A DNA stretch of 64,000 nt from Brachionus rotundiformis. Taxonomy: Eukaryota > Rotifera > Eurotatoria > Ploima > Brachionidae. The notes beneath the pieces were generated by a model. It made no database searches. It was given only the letters and a program-made list of their open reading frames with translations, and had not been told where the DNA came from. Below, piece by piece: positions 12,726 to 25,438 of this stretch (position 1 is the first letter of the stretch; each line of letters opens with the position of its first letter). Made by a program: the position numbers and the translations under genes. Location of the stretch: positions 4,633,975 through 4,697,974 of the forward strand of contig JAESIW010000180.1 in NCBI GenBank assembly GCA_016802295.1. Reading direction: 5' to 3'.

Positions 12726-13523
12726 ATTCCCAATACAATCCTTGATTGATCAAATATTAAAAATTAATAATTTTCCTAGAATATGACATTACTTCCTAAT
12801 CATTAAGCTTTTTTCAAAAGATCCCCCTGTTAATTATCGATGCCTAAATGTGAAAGAATTTGATATTATTGATTAATTTTCTCAAAAAATTATCCTGATT
12901 ATTTAGGTAAAGCATTTTTTTTAAGGTTGTATTTTTTTTATACTAATTCACTAGACAGCCATATTGCACTAATTTTCGTCCTTTGACTTCTTATCCTTTT
13001 TCAAGAGGCCTTTTATTGTTTATTCGTTTACCGATAAACATTTGAAAACATTCCTGTTCCTAGTACTAGATCAAAAAGTTTATTACAAATCTTTAGACAA
13101 ATTTAAAAAAATAAATTTGAGTTTTTAAAAATATTTTATAAAATCAAAATTGTAGCCAAATTAAATTTTATATCATCGTAATAAAAAGCTTTTTTTAATT
13201 TTAACTATATTGAAAAATATTTAAGTATATTTTCATAACTAAAAGAATTTTATATCATGACGGTTTATTTTAATTTTTAAAAAATTCAATTATTTATAAG
13301 TTTATTGATTTTCTCAAAATTATAATTCATTTTAAAGTATTAATAAAAAACTAAATTTAAATATCAACTTTTTATCAACTTGATTTGCTATTTATTCAAC
13401 AACAAATATTGTATTAAAGCATCCAAACCTTTGGTTATCTTCAGCTGACTTTAAAATAATTTCTATATTAATAACAGACTAAAAAATAAATATAAAAATA
13501 TACAATCAAATTTTATTTTAATT
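12726..13523. other. Intergenic, nothing recognised
   Basis: AT-rich sequence between the LINE tail and the 3' end of the minus-strand ML-domain gene. I see no open frame or repeat to annotate. Confidence 0.5.
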
Positions 13524-14190
13524 TCAACGAATTCTTACTCCTTTATTTTTTGAGTAGTTGTTTATCATTTTAGCTTTGGCAGCATTTTTTACGTTGGATA
13601 AAGTCAATGGTATTTGAAGGTTGGGAAGTTGGTGAACTCCTCGATCCAAATCGCAGTTACAATTCACACCAGAATCGGGATTTTTTTTCAAATAATCCTT
13701 ACATTTGGCTAGAAATTTTTCATTACATATATTTTTGAATGTGCTAAATATTCAAATTAACTAAAAAAAGACTAAAGCATTGAATTTAATTTACCATTCA
13801 TCGCAGGGTACTTTGACCAATCCTAAAACTGGCATCCTTACAGTTATATCTGTTTCAATATTCCAGTCTTTTGGGAGCTTCTTTTTAACAATTCCACTTG
13901 CATTTATCTCCATTGAGCCTGGAATTTGAATATATTTGGGATGATTTATTTTCCTCAACAATAAGCTATCTCTTCTATCTCCTAAAATTAAATTAATCAA
14001 TTGTGACCAGATTTTTGTTTTTGTTTTAAATACTGCAATCTCTGATATAAACAATCCTAAAATTGATCGGATTTATTTCGAGTGAAGCATTTGCACTCGA
14101 TTCATTTTTATGGACTGTGTTTTGAGTGTAAGCACCCACAAAGTAGCCAACTGCCAATATCAAAAATGAATATCCTATTTTGTTTAGCAT
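13524..14190 (-). CDS. Secreted ML-domain lipid-binding protein, GM2-activator-like
   Basis: Assembled from three exons on the minus strand: 14190-14034, 13981-13795 and 13743-13524. All junctions are in phase and give 187 aa, against roughly 160-195 aa for GM2 activators. Residues 1-21 form a signal peptide (MLNKIGYSFLILAVGYFVGA). The mature part shows the ML/GM2A order: an early Asp-Cys, then YIQIPGSMEINASG (compare the KLPG..TVSGSA region of GM2A), a basic beta strand, RMPVLGLVKVPC followed by a Cys-Thr-Phe motif, and a Cys-rich C-terminal half ending in a strand with LPNLQIPL. Such proteins bind single lipids in lysosomes or outside the cell and can present glycolipids to hydrolases or act in lipid sensing. 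The assignment rests on hand alignment. NPC2 or MD-2-like subfamilies are the alternative. Confidence 0.75.
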
Positions 14191-17100
14191 TTTCTGTTTA
14201 ATTTATTAGATTATAATTTGCTAGAAATGGTACTCTTATAGTCAAAAATTTGATAAAAGTTACATAAGATTGAAAGATAAGAATATTGTATCAAATTATA
14301 CCTAGCTCTTGAAATTATATTGAAAGAGTTAAAAAATTTAATTAGACGTCAGTTTTAAATTATCAACTGTAAAAAAATTTGCAAAATTTAGAAATGTTTA
14401 TTTTTTTAGCCAAAAAGATAAAGCTTACCAAAATAAATGAAGCATTTTGTTTCCAAATCACGTTTGGTACAATGTGTTTTTTTGTAAGTAGTTTTCGGTA
14501 ATCATTAATTTGTGACGAAATATTTTTGAAGTCCAGATGATATCACTATTTTTTTAGAAAAATTATCAATTGCTTTTTATAAATAGATAAGATTCATTTT
14601 AAAAGTTTTTTTAATATTATATCAAATTGAAAGCTTAGATGAATGTATTCTGTAATCAAGAGCAAATACTCAAGTATCGTTCGTTGAGTGCATGTCAAAA
14701 AAAGATTTTATCTGAAAAAGCTTAAAATAGACTCAATTCCGATTTAAGCTTTTTCGGTAAAAAATTTAATAAAACTAATTATTTATGATAAAAATAGTAA
14801 TAAAAATAAAACAATAAAGAATTTATTGATAATTAAAATAATAAAAAAATAAAATCGTAAAAGGAATTTAAAAAAAAATAATATTGAAGAACTTAATTTA
14901 ACAAACACACTTGAAACTTTGCTCACCTGAAAATAGATATCTATTTTAGCATTCTAACTAAGGTTTGAACAATGTTTCAAGTGCAATAGTTAAATTTACT
15001 CAATTCAAATGGAAAAAAACTCGAAAATTAATAAAGTGAAAATAACATTGATCTTGGTAGTTTTTATATCGGTCGGCAGGCAAGTAGCTGAATTAAAATG
15101 ACACGATTTATTTGATAATTGTTATTTTTATTGCTAACTAAGAAAAATTTATAAATTTTTTAATGTTTTTCTAAAATCAACGACAACAAAAAACTATGAA
15201 GCCATTCTCGAGTTGTTATTAATATGCTCACTCTGCTTCTCTTTTCTGAAAAATAAAAATAAAGAAAATAAAATTAAATTGCTTTTACTTTGTCCAATAT
15301 TAAATTCTAACATAAGTCAGAACTAAAAATTTTGAACAAATATTTGTCTAAGCCAAAAAAAAAAATAATTTCTATGATCGACACAGGTGCTATAGTTTCA
15401 CCGCTGACTCAGTCAATAGGATTCGATCCGATTGCAAATAAGTTCTCATTTTTAATATTTCATCGTCTCCTGGCTGATTTTCGATTATTAAATTACAAAA
15501 AAATAATAACTACTACAAACTGGCATTCCACTCAACTCGATTTGCGTGAGAGATTATTATTTTCAAGTTTTGCCTATTTCAACATTCAACTCAAATATTT
15601 GATTTTAATTATTATTTTACTAGAAAAACAAGAAGGCGAATTTTTTTTAGAAAAACAGACTAAAAATATCAAGTCAAAATTCTATAAAATTTTTAATTAA
15701 AAGCAGAAAATTTATTGGAATTCGGCAAGAAAATTAATCTAAAGTAAATTTCCGAGTGCTCATTGTTCAAATAATTTTACTTCTACTTCCTGACTCCAAT
15801 TAAAAGCTTAAGGATATATGATTCAAAATAAACTTGTACAAATAAAACTCCATTAATATCTGATATTGTTTATTTGTTGCTTCATTTACTTTAAAAATCG
15901 GATATCTAGGCATTATTTAAGGAAAAAACTAATGATTATGCACCCGACACGTAGCTGCTTACGTTTGCTTAAATAGACGCCTAATAAGGCCAAATTTATT
16001 CTTCACTTCATACTCATTACTATTCAAACACTAATTAAGAATTTTAAATGAGAATAGCTGGCCAAAAAAAGTCTAATAGATAGCTTCGGATGTAGAAAAT
16101 TTAGGTACGGAAATATCAAGTTTTGCTTGGGACAAATGCGGATTAATAAAGCCTTTTAAACAACAAATGATAACATTTAAATGCTTTAATTTGAGAAATT
16201 AACTAAATGCTACAAATGAATCGTGTTTGGCTTTTGGCAAAATTTAGCTTTTCCTTCAAAGCTTAAGAATAAAAAATTAAAAAGCTTGCTCTTAAATGTT
16301 TATCAAAATTACAAGTATTTGCTTAAAGTTTAAGAAAATAAACTTTAAACAAATTAAATTTGGTATTTTTTTCTCTAAAATTTTAAATCCTAATTGTGAA
16401 GCATTTAAGTTTTCCGACTAGAAGGTATTTTGGGCTGAGTCTCTATCACGGGATCGTTACTATTTGCTTTATCTTTACACAGTCTTTATTAAAATTTTTC
16501 AAAGGGTAATAAAATAAAAAATTAAGCTAAACAAATAAATTTTACCTGACTCATTTAAAATTTTAATCAACTCATAGTTCTAGAGCCCCATCAACCTAAG
16601 CAATGATAAATTTCGAGCATAGCTTCAAATCTAGGTCGTAGGCTTTCCTTATTAATGAACATAACCATGTTTTTCAATCTATGACTGACTGAGAGCCTTC
16701 TTTATTTAGTTTGAATATTTTTTTAAAATTGAGTAATACTTTGTAGCTAAATTTTTCATTTTATTGATCAAAAAAGACACAAAAAGTTTATCTCAATTAA
16801 CCAAAGTTGAAATTTGAAAAAAAAAATACTTATAGGGAATGAAAAGTTCTCAGTATGAGTATATCAAATTTAAAGCGAAAAAAAGGTAAAAAATTTAATC
16901 CAACTATTTTGATTCTAAGTTTATTTATTTTTTTCATTGTTAAAAAAATTAAAATTTACCTTTGTATTTATACTTATTTGACGTTTTCGAAGAAGAAACT
17001 GAATAGCAAAAAATATTATAGGCCGAATACCTATTAGTTTTTCTTCTTTTTTTCTAAGCAACAAATTTTGTTAAAAACGACTCATAAACGGTTTCTCTAA

Positions 17101-20100
17101 TTTCAAAGATTTTTGTTCGTTTTCTTTGCCAAACAAAAATTAGTCAGATTAATTTAAAAGTTTTCGAAAAGATTAACTAAATTAAGCCTTTGTTACTCTG
17201 AGACTAATCCGCAGAGCAAAATTTGAAATTCAACACCACCAAAATTCTTGAAAAATTTTGTCACTAAATTGACTCCCTGAATAGAATAGAAAAATTTGGA
17301 AAAATTCAGTCTTCAACTTAACTTGACTTGAGTATAAAATTGCGCAATATTCAAAAGTGCCTTATCACTTTTTAAATTAGAATAATTATTTTCTGAAATA
17401 AAATATTTTCAAAATTTAAATTAATCTTGTTGATTCAGAAAACTTGGAAATTTAATGCATTCATTTATCAATTTGAAAAAATAACTACATTAAAAACTCT
17501 AATTTAAATGAAATACTAACACTGTTTGCCTAAGGTAAGAAATACATCAAAATTAGACTATTTGCTCAAATATCGTTTTATTTAATAGAAGTATCCGTCA
17601 TAAAACTTAAACCGCTTCTCCATCAGATTGAGTAATAAAAATTTGAATTTTAATTAATCTCAAATAGCAACGCCGACTCTAAGACGTAACTGAGTTCAGT
17701 CGATGTTGTTTTGTTTTTAGAATGCTTGAATGAAAAGTAAAGTAATATTTCTGATCTGAAACAAGTCAGCATAAATATTGATAGGTTTTGTCAATAAATA
17801 AAAATAAAAGACACTTGACTCATAAATCAACAATTGAAAATTTAATTAAAAATTAATTTTGGCTAGGGAAAAACATCTTTTTTTTTAAACATGCTCAAGA
17901 AATAGATTCTTTCATATTCCTGATGATAAAATTGTTACTTAAGCTCATTAATAACCAATTTGGTTCTTTTCATCGATTTTACTCTGGTTTGCGGATACAA
18001 TTTTTTCTCTAATTTGAACTAAATGGAATGAATGGCGTGATTTTTCAGATAATTAAATTAAACTCTTTTCCAACAAAATTAATGATTGCCTGAATATAAA
18101 ATCTTTAAGCCTTTTCTCTTTATCTAAGTCTAAAAAAAATTTTCTAACAAAAATAAAAAAATAATTAAATCATCTTTCAGTGGTTTTCATTTCATAGCTC
18201 AACGATCTAATACTGGATAATTAATTGTATTCTAATATTAAACTACAATTCCAACAATAAATCGATTTATAAATTTTTAAATTTAGTAGAATAATATGAA
18301 GATAGAAGCTTCATCTCAATTCAATATAGGATAATATGTTCGTTTGTTGTGGCTTAATTTTTCTCAAAGTTGAGCCCTGACACAATCTAATTTTTAATTT
18401 CCAGTTTAAGCTTTGTATTTTTATTAATTTGGGACTTGGCTAATTTTGGTCGTAAATCATTTGAATTTTGACTATAACTAATCTAAAATTTAACAAAACA
18501 AGTTATCTCTAATGGGACTAAAAAGCTATACAAATATCAGAATAAAATAAATATTTCTAGTTAGGAAAATTTTCAACGAATCGCCAAAATTCCCGACTGA
18601 TTTATACGTATTTTAGTTTTTGGTTGCTAGTTTGACAACCACATACTCAAAGCATAATATAACCAATTAAAAGAAAGCAAATATTTGCCAAATTTTTATC
18701 AATAATTTATTTTTTTGGTTTGCCTAAACAAAAATCTTATTACTTTCATTGGCAATATTTGATAAATATCTTGATAAAATTTAATTAGCTAAATCAAATA
18801 AAATTTTAGGAAATTTTCCCGATAATTCTCATGACACGGTCTAATCGGACCGAAAGTTTGGAAACTAAACAACCACGTATTTACTTAGTCTAAATCAATA
18901 GAAAAACTAAATTAAAACTTATAATAGTAGTTTCAGCTAGACTGTCAGCATCGTTAAAATTGGCTATGGACGCATTTTTATTGTATACTCAAATATTTAT
19001 TCAGTGTTAGTTGCTGGTCCTTAAAAAATCGAAATTCTCAAGTATCAATAACCGAAATTTAGTCTTTTTAAACAATTTCTTAGTGCAAGTGATTTCCCAT
19101 TTCCGATTTTTATTAACATTTTTCTCACCAAATTTTACTAAAAAAACACTTAAATATTTAAATAGTTGAAGTGGCTTTTAATTTTCTAATTTCTGATGAA
19201 ATGAATTTTCATGTCACTTAAGCTCTCAAAACAAAAAATCATTTCTTCCTGAAAAAAAAATCTAAAAATAATGCATTTTACACACTGAGTTAAAATAATA
19301 CTCAAACTTGTAGATATTTTAAGCAAGAGACGTAAATTCACGTTTTGTTAAAATTTGGTTTTGTGATAACTAAAATTGGCTAAATTGATCCATGCTTCTT
19401 TTAACTAATCCATCGATTTAAAAAAAAATCACGTTATACAACTATTTATTGAATGTATTAATTTTTCAGGATAAAAATAATTAAATAAATCATTAGTATC
19501 AACAAAAAATGAAGCCTCAAACACAAATAACTGCTAAGGCTTATTGATCATATTCTCCTTTTTGAAAACTTACTAACGAAAGAAAAGGCTTGCTTCATTT
19601 TCTAAGGTGGATCGAACAAACAAAGTTGGCAAATCTATCTTATGCCAAAAAATGATAGATATAATTGAAAATAAATCATAAATCCAATTATACTGCCAAA
19701 AATAAGTCAACAAGTGAGTCAGATTTTTATTAAGAATATAATTTAGATAAGGCAAACGATGAAAAATTTACTGTTGATATGAAAGTTAGTAACAATGAAA
19801 TGTTTAAACATTAATCAAATATTGTTTATGATGCATTGGCATTTTAATTCGAATTTAATGTATTCTTGATCCCTAGCTAAAAATTAAAATAGAAAAATAA
19901 AAAATAATCAATGCACTTTGGGTTTTGAAAACAAGTGAACAAAATAAATAAAATTTTCAACAAAAAAACAACCTTTGATTTTCTATATCCAGAAAAAAAG
20001 ATCAGTTGAGTTCAAAATTTTCTAAGAAGTATGATTATCATTGTAGGTAATATTTATATATATAGTAGATTTTAAATTAATCAATTCATTTCTATCTAAA

Positions 20101-21777
20101 TCTCTATCTATTCCATCAATCAATCACCGAATTAATAAGAAAAATATGCTCTAAAATTTCTTAGTTTATTTGTTCAAAAACCCTCCTCTCGCACTTTGAT
20201 AAATAAACAAGTTTTTTTAACATTTATACTATGATATTAATGAGCAAAAACACAAACAGCCTGAGTTATTCTTTTCTAGATCAAATAAACAAATATTCAT
20301 AAACAAGCTATGATATGTGCATAGAAACTTAGAGCATCAACTATTTTTTGTGTAAATTTGTAATTAAGATACCAAAAAATTCCTTATCTAAACCAATTAA
20401 TCAGGATTCGACCTAGCATTAAAATATAAGCGCATCGGGCTCTTGAATTTTGCTAATAGCAATAAAGCCTTAGAATTAAATGAACGAAAGACTAGATAGA
20501 TAACTTAAATCCCTAGCTAAGCTATAGAGTTTTCTTAATATTTGCTTTGAAAATTATTTTCTAAATATTTTACAAGACACGTTTCTTCGTTTGTTCAATC
20601 ATAACATCAAATCTCTACATTTTATTTTCAAATTCTCAAATATAATTAAAAATTTTACAATTTTCCAAAAACAAGATTATTTCTATAAGCCTGTTGTACT
20701 AATCTAAGATTCGCTTAGAGACTCTATGCCAAAATATCTAGCATTTATTCTTGATATTAGAAGCTGATACAAAAATTTAAATTTTGTTCTAGGCTTTTCT
20801 TTAAATATATTTCCACCTATTTAAATCCCGATTGAAATATTTATTGAAAAAAGTAACTAAATTTTTTATTCGAAGCATTTTATATCGAGTGCAAATATTT
20901 TTGATTAAAAAGTGTTGTTTATTTTGAATAAATTAGAATCTCGCCAGGATGCTTCTATCTATTAGTATTTGGCTAGATATTTTTGCCATTCGGCATCAGC
21001 CTCTAAACTAAAAACATTTATTACTTACTAATTTAAAATGATACAAATGGAATTTGCAAATTTTAAATAAGCTGATGAACTTCTTTAACATTTAGTATGC
21101 CCGATAAGCAGCTTGGTTTTTTGCTATTTTCATTTGGGCAAGAATGAAAATCATAGAGAAAAAATTCTATACGAATTTAAAAATATTTATTTGATATTTT
21201 AGGTAGTAAATAGCTTTTTTGACCTGTTAAGTTTGATCATTAGGTTTATTGGTTGCCATTTCAATTAAATAGGTTAATGGTGTTTTTTTTTTCCTTTTGA
21301 GTATCCTTGTTCTAATTTTTTTAATTAATAACTTATCTTATTAAATTTAAATATATAAAATTATCTCAATTATTTTCAAATAAAAACACTTTTGGAAAAA
21401 AACTTGCTTACGCATTACGTAATTTTAAATTTACTAAAAATAAACAAAAACTTTAAAGTGTAGAATTTGATTTGGAATTATCTTATTTTTATAAATAAAA
21501 AAATCAAAATTTCTATCAACCCAATCTCTACATTCTAATTTAATTGAAAATCCTAAAAACTTTAAACAAAATAATAATAAACAGAATCTTTTAATTAATT
21601 AATTATTTTGGTTATAAATTAACAAAGTTTTAAGTTAAATTTAAATGAAGAAAATAAATTTATTTAAATATATAGTTGAGACTCAATAAAATCTCAAAAT
21701 AATTAAAATAATGTGTAAATAAAAAAAAATGATTTAAAATGATTAAAAAATTAATCAAAATATGAAAGCAATAAATA
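14191..21777. other. 7.6-kb gene desert
   Basis: Continuous AT-rich sequence without a reading frame I can support. A 122-codon frame near 15.3-15.7 kb and a 60-codon frame at 16.86-17.04 kb have low-complexity translations and no family match. There is no tandem array, no long inverted repeat seen by eye, and no transposase or reverse-transcriptase motif. It could contain distal regulatory DNA or noncoding transcripts. Confidence 0.5.
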
Positions 21778-23053
21778 TCATTTTGTTTTCATTTTGTTTT
21801 TGTGGCACTTTTTGACTATTGTATCAAAATTAAATAGCAATCCCAAAGCAATAATTCTTGCCAAAGGCATCGTTATAATCTTTTTTTGCATTTAATAACT
21901 TTTATACTTCAAACAAGTCTCTTTAATAAGTATACCTCAAGTAAAGCATCTTTCAAACTTGTGATAGGACCTGCTCCAGCAGTAAGGATGCACAAAAGGA
22001 AGCCATTTATTCCAAAATAATTGACAAATTTACCTTTCTTAATACTTCTAATGATACCTTGAGCAACTTCTTTAGAGCTGGATAAACCAGAACTTTCTGA
22101 AATTAGACGATTTTCTTCGCACTTAAATAAATTTCTTATGAAACAAATTAATTAAATTAAAATAGAATTATAACAACTTTTGTTATGTTTTCTTCTTTAA
22201 AACCAGGTGTATCTGTATCTGGAGGAAAACTTAAAGTAACATAAATATTGTATGGTTTAACTTCCATTTGAAGTGCTTCGACTAGACCTCTTAATGCAAA
22301 TTTAGATGCCGAATATGCACTGTAGCCAAAAATTCCTATTTGACCAGCCTGACTTGAAACGAACAAGATACGTCCGAATCTACGATTCTTCATTGATTGA
22401 ATAACTGATTTTGTGCAATAAACACCACCAAGATAATTTACTCTCATTAAATCCTATTAAATCAATTTAGAATTTTAATTATTTTAGTGCTTAATTATTA
22501 AAGCTAAAATCAATATTTAAAAATTAATTAATTAAAAGCTAAGACTTTAAAACATGTATGTTTTCTTTACCTCAAAATCTTTTATGTTTAATTCGGAAAA
22601 TTCCCCACATCGAGAAATACCAGCGTTATTAATTAAAATATCAACTGGACCGGCATTTTTTTCTAGCTAAAAATGACCTTAATTTTAAGATGAATAATAA
22701 AAGGAATTAAATTTAACCCTTTGGAAAGCAGCATTAGTCTCTTCAAAGCTTTTTGATATGTCTAATGATTCAATTTGAATAATCTGTGAATTAATTGTGC
22801 CCGCTTTTTGTCTTATATCCTCCAAAACAGCCTTAATTTTGTTCAGTTTATCTCTATCTCGAGCAATAACAGTAACATGGGCACCTTGCTTTACGGCTTC
22901 TACACTTAAATCGAAGCCAATACCAGATGAGCCTCCTGTAACCACCACATGCTTTCCTAGTAAATCAATTCTTTCTCGCTTGTTGTTTTTTGCCAAAAAA
23001 TACAATAAGCCCAATACTGTGACAATAATTATCAGAACAGTTTCAAAAAACAT
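21778..23053 (-). CDS. KDSR: 3-ketodihydrosphingosine reductase
   Basis: This short-chain dehydrogenase reduces 3-ketodihydrosphingosine to dihydrosphingosine with NADPH on the cytosolic face of the ER, the second step of sphingolipid synthesis. Five phase-consistent exons (23053-22718, 22666-22571, 22453-22178, 22121-21936, 21879-21778) give 331 aa, against 332 in human. An N-terminal membrane anchor (residues about 4-21) is followed by the TGGSSGIG nucleotide-binding motif at 39-46, NNAG in exon 2, VSSQAG with the catalytic Ser, and YSASK with the catalytic Tyr and Lys. The run ALQMEVKPYNIYVT and PPDTDTPGF are diagnostic of KDSR among SDRs. The last exon encodes a C-terminal hydrophobic segment (MPLARIIALGLLF). 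It lies 219 nt downstream of the KIN17 stop on the same strand. Confidence 0.95.
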
Positions 23054-23272
23054 ATTTGTTCATTTGATTCTAAACAAAATTTTATTCTAATTTGATTATA
23101 AGCTCTAAATTTTTTTTAAGATTAAGTTTTGAGATATGCTCAATCACTATTTGAGCTATTTTATACAAAATAATTTAAATTAGAAATTTAAATTTTTTAT
23201 TAGAATTAAAAATAGATAAAACCAAAATTAACAAAAATTACAGGTAAGATAAATTTAGACTTGATCTTCAAT

Positions 23273-24823
23273 TTATTCTTGGTTAAGCTTCGAAATATCC
23301 TCGTATTGTACATTTTTGACAACTCTGCCTTTCAGAGGCCCCTAAAAAATTATTTATAAAAATAAAATAAAGAGTCTGTCCAATAAGTCTTTTAACTAAA
23401 ATAAGGTCACAAAAGATAAATAGGTAAAAGACCTAATTCTTGGTGTAATAAATCTCAAAATTACTCACTGATGCAATAGTGACATTTGCACTGAACTTAT
23501 CTGGAATTATATTGTCCATCGTAGCAATTTCGCCGCGATACGCTCCATTTAAAATGAGAACTTTTTTCCCAAGGGCTGGCAGAACTGTTTCCAAATGAGC
23601 TTGGTCCAATTTAATCACAGTACCTGATTCTATTAGTTTGACAACTCCTGTATACAAATCTAAAATGTCTGTCACAACTCCTTTTTTATTAAAATATTTT
23701 TCACCAAGTTTTTTCGTTATCACTTTTACAATAATATTTTTATGCAACCAATAATCTTTACGATTAATCTTTTCTCGTTTTTGTTCTTCAGTCTAATAAT
23801 TAACAGAATATAATTTTTTATAAAACTCAAAATTAAATTAAAATCATACAACTAAAATTTCCTCCAAAGCGCTTAATTTTCTTTTCTCAGGTGCTTTTTC
23901 AGTTTTTTTTTCGTTTTCTACTTTTTTTTCTTTTAACTCTTTCGGAAAGGTATCTAACTTGGTTTCTTTTTCTGTCTCTTGAGGCTCAGTTTTAATGCAA
24001 GTATCAATAAACTCGTCAGATTTGCTAGTCTTCGGTTCATTGGCCTCTATTGCAGGCTTTACAATAGAAGCTGTTTTTTTAAAGCTTATTTTGATAACTT
24101 CATCTTCTGGTTTGATCAATTCAGTTGCTTCATGACTTCCTTCATTTTGTTTGTCTTTTGCTCTTTCAATCTAATCACACACAGACAATAAAGATATTCG
24201 AAAATTTTCCTGTTCTATAAGAGATTACCTGTTTTTTTAAATACAACTCTTGTCTCTGTCTATCATCAAGATCCAGTTTTTTCTTTTTCTCAGCTTCCTC
24301 TTGACGTCGTAAGGTTTCAGGGTCTCGATCAATGTAGGTGACAAACCAGCCCTTTTCTGTTTCTTCAACATGGCAAATTCCATTTCTACCAAGGAATTTC
24401 ACATAAGACGTCAGAGAAAACCATCTCGTAGCATTCATGTGAACATGATGTCTATCTGAAATGTACTCTTGGTAAACAATGTTGGCGTTTACACGTTTGG
24501 TACCAAATCGCCGTCTCAGTATGTTTAGGTATTCGCGATGGAATTGAGACGAAAAATCGTCCATAAACTTTCCGGCATTGTCAGCAAAAAGCAGAAGCTG
24601 GCGCTGATGAGACTCGGACATAGCATGACATTTAAAACCATTCTAAAGATTAATAATTTATGTAATTAAATTTTAATTTGGTAAATAAAAAAAGCTAGTT
24701 AACCTCATCTCTACACTGTTTTTGACACATTTGACAATACCATCTTAGTTTTTGTAAACCCTTCGCTTTTATTCGATTTGCGATTGCCTTTGGAGTCAAA
24801 AAACCTGGTTTTTCTTTTCCCAT
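23273..24823 (-). CDS. KIN: KIN17 DNA/RNA-binding protein
   Basis: This nuclear zinc-finger protein is linked to DNA replication and repair and to spliceosomal complexes. Five exons (24823-24704, 24642-24229, 24170-23850, 23792-23469, 23341-23273), all joined in phase 0, give 415 aa (human 393). The N-terminus MGKEKPGFLTPKAIANRIKA is the family hallmark. It is followed by a CxxC...H...H zinc finger split by the first intron, then the KIN17 winged-helix domain (QFHREYLNILRRRFGTKRVN, WFSLTSYVKFLGR and KGWFVTYIDRDPE). A Lys/Glu-rich linker leads to the SH3-like tandem with a KOW motif (DYWLHKNIIVKVITKKLG, KVLILNGAYRG, GPLKGRVV) and the conserved C-terminal QYEDISKL. It is divergent from INTS9 across a 615-nt spacer. 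Confidence 0.96.
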
Positions 24824-25438
24824 ATTTTATCCAGTTGATGAATTTTTTTTTGAAGTTAAAAAAATTTTAATTGAAAAATATCATTTTAGGTATTTATACA
24901 TGTTTAAAGAAATATATTATTCTAAGAATAAATATACTTTCTGCATTTATGCATTGACAGAGAAAATAACTATCTAGAAAATTTCAATTTTTAGATAAAT
25001 TTTACTAATGAAAAAAATTATTTTAATTAATAAGATTTTTAACAAATCAAAAATTTAGAATCATCATCTTTGTAACGATATAATTTTTTCTTAAAAGATT
25101 TTATAAACATTCTTTATTATTAATCTAAAAATTTCACAATTTAAACTCAAATACAATTTTCTTTTGATCATGTAAATTTATTTAAATCTGAGTTTTTTAA
25201 TCAAAAGGTTAAAAGATATTTATAACGATTATTATTTAAAAATTAATCTTAAAATTAAATTGTTAATAAATTAGAAGAAAATAGTTAAAAGAAATATGCA
25301 AAAATAAGCCAATTATTTTGTCTAGTCATAAAAAAAATTCAAATTTTTCTATCTATCCAAACACATGTTAAACAAAAATAATTAATAAATAAAAATATTA
25401 AATTAATTTAGAAAAAATTAACCATCTAAAAAACAAAA
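24824..25438. promoter_or_regulatory. Divergent promoter region of KIN and INTS9
   Basis: This 615-nt AT-rich spacer lies between the start codons of KIN (-) and INTS9 (+). A shared bidirectional promoter is inferred from the head-to-head layout only. I could not identify specific elements. Confidence 0.4.

Noticed and set aside
15332..15700. 122-codon frame containing a DTGA string like a retroviral-type aspartic protease
   Set aside because: Only the four residues match; the flap and second hydrophobic motif are absent and no polymerase lies nearby.
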